Shown: piece by piece, positions 1 to 7,300 of the stretch
Numbering within the stretch: position 1 is the first letter of the stretch
Layout: each line of letters begins with the position of its first letter
NCBI GenBank assembly: GCA_029212275.1
Contig: JARGOI010000116.1
Coordinates: 1 to 7,300, forward strand
Source of the DNA: Thalassolituus sp.
GTDB lineage: Bacteria > Pseudomonadota > Gammaproteobacteria > Pseudomonadales > Oceanobacteraceae
DNA length: 7,300 bases
Direction: 5' to 3'
Position numbers and translations under genes: made by a program
Notes under the pieces: model-generated
What the model saw: the letters and a program-made list of their open reading frames with translations, nothing else
What the model was told of the DNA's origin: nothing
Databases searched by the model: none

Positions 1-707
1 GCTGGAGAATACGCACCCATTCCGCCAGTATTTGGACCGGTATCTTGGTCTCCCACGCGCTTATGATCTTGGCTAGTTGCCATTGCTAATACATTTTTGC
101 CATCCACCATCACGATGAATGACGCTTCTTCACCTACTAAGAATTCTTCAATGACGACGCGACAACCCGCGTCACCAAAGACATTACCTGAAAGCATATC
201 GACCACGGCTTCTTCGGCTTGCGCTAAGGTTTCCGCTACGATGACGCCTTTACCTGCCGCCAAACCATCGGCTTTTACAACAATAGGCGCACCTTTCTGG
301 CGCAAGTAGGTCAGTGCTGCTTCAACCTCGGTGAAGTTTTGATAATCCCCAGTAGGAATTTTTTGGCGCGCTAAAAAATCTTTGGTAAACGCCTTCGAGC
401 CTTCTAATTGGGCAGCGCCTTGACGAGGACCAAAGACTTTTAAACCGGCCGCTTCAAATTGATCAACGATGCCGCCCACCAACGGAGCTTCTGGACCAAC
501 AATGGTGAGACCAATATTTTCGGATTGGGCAAAGGCCTGTAGACCATCAAAATCCATCACGTCCAAGGCGACGTTTTCAATATTGGCTTCGCGTGCGCTG
601 CCAGCGTTTCCTGGGGCAACGAAGACCTTATCCACTAAAGGAGATTGTAGTGCTTTCCATGCAAGTGCATGTTCACGTCCACCAGAACCAATTATTAATA
701 CTTTCAT
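1..707 (-). CDS. purD: Phosphoribosylamine-glycine ligase (GAR synthetase), 3' end cut by the window
   Basis: This enzyme joins glycine to 5-phosphoribosylamine using ATP to give GAR, the second step of purine synthesis, in the cytoplasm. The N-terminal 235 residues are visible; the E. coli protein is about 430, so roughly 195 residues lie beyond position 1. The start MKVLIIGSGGREHALAWKA is the classic family N-terminus (residues 1-19). APGNAG (31-36) and IVGPEAPL (69-76) complete the N-terminal GARS domain. The ATP-grasp domain begins near FGPRQGAAQLEGSKAF (92-107), followed by VVKADGLAAGKGV (143-155), the nucleotide-binding loop. The block DHKRVGDQDTGPNTGGMGAY (214-233) is highly conserved in PurD. 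The ATG at 705-707 is preceded by a purine-rich GAGAAG. purH ends 69 nt upstream on the same strand with no clear terminator between, so the two are probably cotranscribed. The reading is intact over the visible part. Confidence 0.97.
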   Translation of the reverse strand, partial: MKVLIIGSGGREHALAWKALQSPLVDKVFVAPGNAGSAREANIENVALDVMDFDGLQAFAQSENIGLTIVGPEAPLVGGIVDQFEAAGLKVFGPRQGAAQLEGSKAFTKDFLARQKIPTGDYQNFTEVEAALTYLRQKGAPIVVKADGLAAGKGVIVAETLAQAEEAVVDMLSGNVFGDAGCRVVIEEFLVGEEASFIVMVDGKNVLAMATSQDHKRVGDQDTGPNTGGMGAYSP

Positions 708-776
708 TGCTAACTTCTCTTGTGAGTACTCGGTCTTAACGCCGCCACAGCGAGCGCTTCAGCTTCGAGCAAAAAC

Positions 777-2378
777 TTAATGGCGGAAATGACGCATGCC
801 GGTAAATACCATGGCAATCCCAGCTTCATCAGCCGCGGCAATTACTTCTTCGTCACGAATAGAGCCGCCAGGTTGAATAATAGCTTTAATGCCATTCGCC
901 GCAGCGTTATCAATACCATCACGGAAAGGGAAGAAAGCATCCGATGCCATCACCGCACCTTCTACCGCAAGGCCAGCATGTTCAGCTTTGATTGCGGCGA
1001 TGCGAGCGGAGTTAACGCGACTCATCTGACCTGCGCCAACACCAATCGTTTGGCGATTACTGGCGTACACAATGGCATTGGATTTCACATATTTGGCGAC
1101 TTTCCAAGCAAAAATCAAATCGTGCAGTTCGGCTTCAGAAGGTGCACGTTTGGTGACCACTTGTAAGTCATCGGACGAAATCATACCGTTGTCGCGGTCT
1201 TGTACCAGTAAGCCACCATTTACGCGTTTAAAATCGAAATCGTTAACACGTTGGGTTGGCAGTTCGCCGCAGGTTAGTAAGCGTACATTCTTCTTGGCCT
1301 CAATCACTGTCGCCGCCGCGGCGCTCACAGACGGGGCAATAATCACTTCGACAAATTGACGTTCGACAATGGCACTGGCGGTGTCGGCATCCAACTCGCG
1401 GTTGAAGGCAATGATACCGCCAAAGGCGGATTCGCTGTCGGTGGCGTAAGCCAAATCATAAGCCTTACGGATGCCACCTTCGTTTTCTGGCACCACAGCA
1501 ACACCACAAGGATTGGCATGTTTAACAATAACGCAGGCGGGTTTGACAAAGGATTTAACACACTCAAGTGCAGCATCGGTATCGGCAACGTTATTGTAAG
1601 ACAGTTCTTTGCCTTGCCATTGTTTGGCGGTGGCGATGCAGGCTTCTTGTGGTTGCGCTTCAACATAAAACGCCGCTTTTTGATGCGGATTTTCGCCGTA
1701 ACGCATGTCTTGCGCTTTGATAAATTGGCTATTGAAGGTACGCGGGAAAGAATGACGATTGTCCACTGACAGGGTTTCAGCCAATTGATCGATCGTGCCT
1801 AGATAATTGGCAATCATGCCATCGTACGCAGCAGTGTGTTCGAAGGCTTTCAGAGCCAAATCGAAGCGGAATTTTTTCGTTAAACCTTGGTGAGCATTGA
1901 GCTCTTGAATTACCTGATCGTAATCGCTGGCGTTGACCACAATACCCACATAGGCATTGTTTTTAGCGGCAGAACGCACCATGGTTGGACCGCCAATATC
2001 GATGTTCTCGATCGCCATGGGTAAATCACAATCGGCACGAGCGATAGTGGCTGCGAACGGGTACAAATTCACGACAACCAAATCGATAGGATTGATTTGA
2101 TGTTCGGTCATTACCTCATCGTCTTGTCCACGACGCCCTAAAATTCCCCCATGGATCTTTGGATGCAGGGTTTTCACGCGGCCATCCATCATTTCTGGAA
2201 AACCGGTGTAATCCGACACTTCTACCGCAGGAATCTGATTTTCTAATAACAGCTTATAGGTGCCACCGGTAGAAAGAATTTCTACCCCAGCTTGGGATAA
2301 AGCATAAGCAAAATCAATGATACCGGTTTTGTCAGAAACGCTGATCAATGCACGTCGAATGGGGGTAATATCGTTCAT
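777..2378 (-). CDS. purH: Bifunctional AICAR formyltransferase / IMP cyclohydrolase
   Basis: This protein catalyses the last two steps of IMP synthesis: formylation of AICAR by 10-formyl-THF, then ring closure to IMP. It is full length at 533 residues (E. coli PurH is 529). The N-terminal MGS-like cyclohydrolase domain covers about residues 1-145. It contains RRALISVSDKTGI (8-20), STGGT (36-40), KTLHPKIHGGILGRR (69-83), NLYPF (104-108) and NIDIGGPTMVRSAAKN (125-140). The transformylase domain follows, with RYGENPHQ (226-233) and KHANPCG (286-292); the Lys286-His287 pair matches the family's catalytic Lys-His. The protein ends GMRHFRH, as is usual. The start ATG at 2376-2378 has only a modest Shine-Dalgarno (CAGG about 8 nt upstream), but the alignment of the N-terminus supports it. 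It lies 69 nt after fis and 69 nt before purD, all on the minus strand. I found no PurR-type box (ACGCAAACGTTTGCGT-like) upstream. Confidence 0.98.
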   Translation of the reverse strand: MNDITPIRRALISVSDKTGIIDFAYALSQAGVEILSTGGTYKLLLENQIPAVEVSDYTGFPEMMDGRVKTLHPKIHGGILGRRGQDDEVMTEHQINPIDLVVVNLYPFAATIARADCDLPMAIENIDIGGPTMVRSAAKNNAYVGIVVNASDYDQVIQELNAHQGLTKKFRFDLALKAFEHTAAYDGMIANYLGTIDQLAETLSVDNRHSFPRTFNSQFIKAQDMRYGENPHQKAAFYVEAQPQEACIATAKQWQGKELSYNNVADTDAALECVKSFVKPACVIVKHANPCGVAVVPENEGGIRKAYDLAYATDSESAFGGIIAFNRELDADTASAIVERQFVEVIIAPSVSAAAATVIEAKKNVRLLTCGELPTQRVNDFDFKRVNGGLLVQDRDNGMISSDDLQVVTKRAPSEAELHDLIFAWKVAKYVKSNAIVYASNRQTIGVGAGQMSRVNSARIAAIKAEHAGLAVEGAVMASDAFFPFRDGIDNAAANGIKAIIQPGGSIRDEEVIAAADEAGIAMVFTGMRHFRH

Positions 2379-2405
2379 AGCAACCTGTCGAGTTTGAAAA
2401 TGAAT

Positions 2406-2433
2406 CGTCGTCGCTGAATGTTATACGACAACG
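2406..2433 (-). other. Candidate RNA hairpin in the fis-purH spacer
   Basis: On the minus strand CGTTGTCG (2433-2426) can pair with CGACGACG (2413-2406) across a 12-nt loop. This gives eight base pairs including one G-U pair. The spacer is only 69 nt, so the hairpin occupies much of it. No clear U-tract follows (ATTCATTTTC), so it is not a standard intrinsic terminator. It could partly reduce readthrough from fis into purH, protect an mRNA end, or mean nothing. No good promoter is visible in this spacer: a TATAAC at about 2425-2420 has no matching -35. Confidence 0.25.
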
Positions 2434-2447
2434 TTAAAAGCAATGGC

Positions 2448-2750
2448 TTAAAGCATGCCGTATTGTTTTAGTTTTTTTCGCAAAGTACCGCGGTTAAGTC
2501 CAAGTATGACGGATGCCTTGGTTTGGTTGTCACGAGTGAAGCGCATGACGGTTTCAAGCAAGGGTGCTTCAACCTCAGACAGTACCATGTCGTAGATGCC
2601 TTCGATGTTTTCACCATCGACTTGTTCTAAATAATTTTTTAACGCGACTTCAACGCTGTCACGCAGTGTTTGTGGAGCGGATGGTGATGGTGGTACGTCT
2701 GAAAAATCTGTCACGGTTTCTACCTTTTTAAAAAATGCTTCGGTATTCAT
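2448..2750 (-). CDS. fis: DNA-binding protein Fis
   Basis: Fis is a small dimeric nucleoid protein that bends DNA and activates or represses many growth-related promoters; it is abundant in early exponential phase in enterobacteria. The product has 100 residues (98 in E. coli). Residues 35-100 are close to E. coli Fis: ALKNYLEQ (36-43), YDMVLSEVEAPLLETVM (53-69), then the helix-turn-helix in about residues 74-97. That stretch contains DNQTKAS (74-80), the LGLNRGTLRKKL core (83-94) and the ending KQYGML. The N-terminal 30 residues, which in E. coli form the mobile beta-hairpin used in Hin/Gin inversion, are diverged here and proline/serine-rich around 19-26 (VPPSPSAP). The ATG at 2748-2750 overlaps the dusB stop in an ATGA, so fis is translated from the dusB-fis message. 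Its own Shine-Dalgarno is strong. Confidence 0.97.
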   Translation of the reverse strand: MNTEAFFKKVETVTDFSDVPPSPSAPQTLRDSVEVALKNYLEQVDGENIEGIYDMVLSEVEAPLLETVMRFTRDNQTKASVILGLNRGTLRKKLKQYGML

Positions 2751-3835
2751 GCGGCTATCTCCTTTGCGTTATTTTTTGCTTTATTCTCAGTCATTAGAGG
2801 ACGATTGAAGAACTCGGTAACAGCATGGAGTTGAGCTTCTGGATCTTCTAATTGATTAAACTGTTTGCGAAATACATCACCAGGCTGGCTTTTGGCGTAC
2901 CAACTCACGTGTTTGCGGGCGATGCGACAGCCCAAATATTCACCATAGAACTCGTATAGGCCACGCATGTGGTTCTTTAGAATAAATGCTATCTCATCTA
3001 AAGAAGGTTCTGGCAAACTCTGTCCGGTGTTGAGGTAATGAACAATTTCGCGAAATATCCATGGACGGCCCTGTGCTGCACGGCCAATCAATACACCGTC
3101 AGCGCCGGTATATTGCATTACCTCCGCGGCTTTTTTGGCATCGGTAATATCACCGTTAGCAAAAACAGGAATGCTCACAGCCTGTTTGACCGCTCGAATG
3201 GTGTCGTACTCGACGGTATTGCCATAGCCACACGCACGAGTGCGACCATGCACCGCCAACGACACAATACCAGCGCGCTGTGCAAGCTGGGCAATAGTGA
3301 TCGCATTTCTATGCTCTGGCGACCAACCTGTGCGTATTTTTAGTGTGACAGGAACATTCACCGCTTCGGTGACGGCTTGCAGTATGTCATTAACCAACGC
3401 TTCGTCGCGCAGCAAGGCCGAGCCCGCTGCTTTATTACATACCTTTTTTGCTGGGCAGCCCATATTGATATCGATAATTTGCGCGCCATTTTCGACATTG
3501 AAGCGGGCACTGTCAGCCATCACTTGTGGATCACCGCCAACAATTTGTACGGCGATGGGGGCTGGTTCACCGCTATGATCCAGACGCAGTTGAGACTTAC
3601 GAGTGTGCCTTAAATCAGCATTACCCGACACCATCTCACCGACTACCAATCCTGCCCCGAGTTGACGACATAAGCGGCGAAATGGAAGATCAGTAACGCC
3701 TGCCATTGGAGCCAATACCACTGGGTTTGGCAGAGTGTACGGACCTATTGTAGGACCTGTGCCTATTGTAGGATTTACTACAGGCTCTGCGATAAGACCG
3801 AGAGCGGCATCAGTATGGGAACCAAATATGGACAT
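2747..3835 (-). CDS. dusB: tRNA-dihydrouridine synthase B, with an N-terminal extension
   Basis: DusB is an FMN- and NADPH-dependent enzyme that reduces a specific uridine in the tRNA D-loop (U17 in E. coli). It has an N-terminal TIM-barrel catalytic domain and a C-terminal helical tRNA-binding domain. Visible signatures are LAPMAGVTDLPFRRLC (41-56), IDINMGCPAKKVCNKAAGSAL (121-141) with the expected catalytic Cys127 (Cys100 in E. coli), TLKIRTGW (164-171), HGRTR (196-200), NGDI (227-230), GADGVLIGRAAQGRPWIFRE (244-263) and RIARKHVSWY (304-313). The length is 362 residues against 321 in E. coli: about 27 extra at the N-terminus and about 14 at the C-terminus. The family N-terminus would normally begin near TIGPYTLPN (29-37). 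No in-frame ATG, GTG or TTG occurs between Met1 and that point, and a stop lies 18 nt upstream of Met1, so the extension appears genuinely encoded. The ribosome site before Met1 is weak. The stop overlaps the fis start by 4 nt. Confidence 0.95.
   Translation of the reverse strand: MSIFGSHTDAALGLIAEPVVNPTIGTGPTIGPYTLPNPVVLAPMAGVTDLPFRRLCRQLGAGLVVGEMVSGNADLRHTRKSQLRLDHSGEPAPIAVQIVGGDPQVMADSARFNVENGAQIIDINMGCPAKKVCNKAAGSALLRDEALVNDILQAVTEAVNVPVTLKIRTGWSPEHRNAITIAQLAQRAGIVSLAVHGRTRACGYGNTVEYDTIRAVKQAVSIPVFANGDITDAKKAAEVMQYTGADGVLIGRAAQGRPWIFREIVHYLNTGQSLPEPSLDEIAFILKNHMRGLYEFYGEYLGCRIARKHVSWYAKSQPGDVFRKQFNQLEDPEAQLHAVTEFFNRPLMTENKAKNNAKEIAA
2759..2764 (-). promoter_or_regulatory. Strong ribosome binding site of fis, inside the end of dusB
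   Basis: AAGGAG is read on the minus strand 8 nt upstream of the fis ATG and within the last dusB codons. It is the best Shine-Dalgarno match in the window and contrasts with the poor one before dusB. It suggests fis is translated more strongly than dusB from the shared message, as would suit an abundant nucleoid protein. It also fixes the fis start. Confidence 0.8.
3744..3773 (-). repeat. 18-nt in-frame direct repeat in the DusB N-terminal extension
   Basis: The 12-mer CCTATTGTAGGA (plus strand) occurs at 3744-3755 and again at 3762-3773, a period of 18 nt. In the protein this gives PTIGTG-PTIGPY (residues 22-27 and 28-33). Each copy is itself a small inverted repeat (CCTA-ttg-TAGG). The second protein copy is the normal family N-terminus (TIGPY), so the first looks like a duplication that grew the extension. 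Whether the unit belongs to a genome-wide palindromic repeat family cannot be told from this window. Confidence 0.7.
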
Positions 3836-3877
3836 GATGTTTTCGATGTCTGGTTAAAAAGTGTGCGATCAAAATGA

Positions 3878-3913
3878 GGGCGGTATCATACTCGTATGGG
3901 GGTATCGAATAAA
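3878..3913 (-). promoter_or_regulatory. Candidate sigma-70 promoter for dusB-fis with a GC-rich discriminator
   Basis: On the minus strand a TATGAT -10 box (3890-3885, five of six consensus bases) is followed by ACCGCCC, a GC-rich discriminator. The predicted start is a C near 3878, leaving a leader of about 43 nt before dusB. The -35 at 17-nt spacing is poor (TTTATT, 3913-3908), so the promoter would need an activator or UP-type help; the DNA just upstream is AT-rich (AATATTTTTG). The inverted repeat CATAC-tc-GTATG (3887-3898) overlaps the -10. From family knowledge, the E. coli dusB-fis promoter also has a GC-rich discriminator and is under stringent control. The parallel here is inference. 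Confidence 0.45.
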
Positions 3914-3933
3914 GAGCAAAGTGCGGCAAAAAT

Positions 3934-3954
3934 ATTCGAATTAGGCCTATATTC
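3934..3954. promoter_or_regulatory. Overlapping palindromes upstream of the dusB promoter
   Basis: ATTCGAAT (3934-3941) is a perfect 8-bp palindrome. It shares its last four bases with GAAT-TAGGCCTA-t-ATTC (3938-3954), an almost perfect longer palindrome centred on TAGGCCTA, with one unpaired T. The pair lies about 20-40 bp upstream of the candidate -35 of dusB-fis, the usual place for an activator. I do not recognise the site as belonging to a known regulator. Short AT-rich palindromes also arise by chance. Confidence 0.3.
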
Positions 3955-3992
3955 AGTCGACACCCTATTTAAGCAAAAGCCAGAAATAGCTT

Positions 3993-4011
3993 TGACTCCA
4001 TCTAGGAGTCA
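3993..4011 (-). terminator. Hairpin downstream of the DUF3426 gene, possible weak terminator
   Basis: TGACTCC (3993-3999) and GGAGTCA (4005-4011) form a perfect 7-bp inverted repeat with a 5-nt loop, about 80 nt beyond the stop of the DUF3426 gene. A second weaker pair, AAAGC/GCTTT (3976-3980 with 3989-3993), follows on the minus strand and is trailed by a short T run. Neither has a proper U-tract directly after a GC-rich stem, so termination is only a guess. The rest of the 255-nt spacer (3836-4090) holds the promoter, the palindromes upstream of it and no credible gene. Confidence 0.3.
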
Positions 4012-4090
4012 GTATTGGAAGCTCTGGACTGCATAAACGGTGCGTGGTTAAGCTTCAATTGTTAACGGTATTGTTGATTAAGTTGTTGCG

Positions 4091-6667
<2,577 letters not shown>

Positions 6668-6671
6668 AGAT

Positions 6672-6676
6672 ACCTC
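6672..6676 (-). promoter_or_regulatory. Ribosome binding site of the DUF3426 gene, overlapping the prmA stop
   Basis: GAGGT on the minus strand lies 4 nt before the ATG at 6665-6667 and shares two bases with the prmA TGA (6675-6677). The genes are only 7 nt apart. This arrangement supports translational coupling of the membrane protein to PrmA and confirms the start chosen for it. Confidence 0.75.
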
Positions 6677-7300
6677 AGCGTTTTGTCCCAGTAAGGACGA
6701 TCCAATCGCCTTCTTGTTGCGGCGTTTGCATGTCGAACCATTCGCTGTAACGCGATGATACCGAATCGGCTTGTTCGGCCAGCAATCCCGACAAGGCTAA
6801 ACGCCCACCACGTTTGGTTAACGCCGCAATGTTTGGGGCGAGAGCTTCTAACGGCCCAGCCAAAATGTTGGCCACGGTGACGTCGGCTTGCACATTGGGA
6901 GTCGCCTCTGGCAAATAAATTTCGTAACGGTCGCGAGCGATGTGGTTACGGTTGGCATTATCTTCGGTTGCCAGTAAGGCTTGTGGATCAATATCGACGC
7001 CAACCATATGACGAGCACCCAGCAGCAAGGCGGCGATACCTAAAATACCGCTGCCACAACCATAATCCACCACCAATTCATCACCTTGAATGTCGCCATC
7101 TAAAAATTTCAGGCATAGTGAGGTGGTTGGATGAGTGCCCGTGCCGAAGGCCAAACCGGGGTCCAGCATTAGGTTAACGGCATTTGCTTCGGGTGGCTCG
7201 CGCCAACTAGGACACACCCATAGGCGTTCGCCAAAACACATCGGGTGGTAATCTTCCATCCATGCTCGGACCCAATCTTTGTCTTCTAAAATTTCTATTT
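6675..7300 (-). CDS. prmA: Ribosomal protein L11 methyltransferase, 5' end cut by the window
   Basis: PrmA is a SAM-dependent enzyme that trimethylates several amino groups of ribosomal protein L11. The last 207 residues are visible. The E. coli protein is 293, so about 85 N-terminal residues lie beyond 7300. The reading frame stays open to the window edge with IEILEDKDWVRAWM, matching IEQLEDKDWEREWM in E. coli, so the ATG at 7257-7259 is internal and not the start. Motifs are FHPM-like YHPM, GERLWVCPSW, DPGLAFGTGTHPTTSLCL (around 7110-7163), the SAM-binding VVDYGCGSGILGIAA (GCGSG at 7047-7061), VGVDIDPQA, and VANILAGPL (NILAGPL at 6849-6869). The visible part is the methyltransferase domain; the missing part would be the N-terminal L11-recognition domain. 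It is followed after 7 nt by the zinc-ribbon/DUF3426 gene. Confidence 0.97.
   Translation of the reverse strand, partial: IEILEDKDWVRAWMEDYHPMCFGERLWVCPSWREPPEANAVNLMLDPGLAFGTGTHPTTSLCLKFLDGDIQGDELVVDYGCGSGILGIAALLLGARHMVGVDIDPQALLATEDNANRNHIARDRYEIYLPEATPNVQADVTVANILAGPLEALAPNIAALTKRGGRLALSGLLAEQADSVSSRYSEWFDMQTPQQEGDWIVLTGTKR

Noticed and set aside
708..776. Possible terminator between purH and purD (GCTCGAAGC / GCGCTCGC region)
   Set aside because: The arms pair poorly and there is no U-tract; cotranscription is simpler.
97..780. Open frames on the plus strand opposite purD and the purH-purD spacer
   Set aside because: They lie antisense to a clearly conserved gene, have no recognisable domain, and their composition follows from the codon pattern of purD.
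780..1769. Plus-strand and alternate minus-strand open frames across purH
   Set aside because: PurH is full length and conserved throughout; these frames are shadows without ribosome sites or domains.
2379..2447. PurR operator upstream of purH
   Set aside because: I found no ACGCAAACGTTTGCGT-like 16-mer; AACGTT alone is not enough.
3969..4034. Two back-to-back 10-codon minus-strand mini-ORFs (MQSRASNTDS and MESKLFLAFA) in the spacer before dusB
   Set aside because: Neither has a Shine-Dalgarno, they overlap the 7-bp hairpin, and such short frames are expected by chance. They lie upstream of the predicted promoter start, so they are unlikely to be leader peptides of dusB.

Overview
The window looks like a chromosomal housekeeping locus of a gammaproteobacterium, probably a marine or Pseudomonas/Oceanospirillum-like lineage. 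All six protein genes lie on the minus strand. Read in transcription order (right to left) they are prmA (partial), a zinc-ribbon/DUF3426 membrane protein, dusB, fis, purH and purD (partial). From memory this is the same order as around PA4850-PA4855 in Pseudomonas aeruginosa. The protein sequences support the placement: Fis has the gammaproteobacterial C-terminus ending in RGTLRKKLKQYGM, and PrmA, DusB, PurH and PurD are full-strength family members over what is visible. The exact genus cannot be read from this window.

Layout: 7300-6675 holds the C-terminal two thirds of prmA (ribosomal protein L11 methyltransferase). Its stop codon overlaps the Shine-Dalgarno of the next gene, 6667-4091. 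That gene encodes an 858-residue protein with an N-terminal CxxC...CxxC zinc ribbon, a very long acidic low-complexity linker, one membrane segment and a C-terminal DUF3426 domain. A spacer (4090-3836) follows, with a candidate terminator-like hairpin, palindromes and a candidate sigma-70 promoter. Then come dusB (tRNA dihydrouridine synthase) and fis (nucleoid protein), which overlap by 4 nt (ATGA). After 69-nt spacers come purH and then purD, which carry the last steps of IMP synthesis and the GAR synthetase step respectively.

How the genes fit together: the set links translation (PrmA, DusB), growth-rate-dependent nucleoid and transcription control (Fis) and purine supply (PurH, PurD). All of these are expected to be in demand during fast growth. 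The dusB-fis pair is translationally coupled, as in enterobacteria.

I see no mobile element, CRISPR array, RNA gene, phage gene or defence system, and no convincing undescribed system. The least ordinary part is the DUF3426 protein. Its linker is strongly acidic and carries four separate in-frame tandem repeats (unit lengths 6, 18, 18 and 24 nt) plus a duplicated NxGEPxxxxLL motif. The other oddity is a 27-residue N-terminal extension of DusB built around an 18-nt in-frame repeat.
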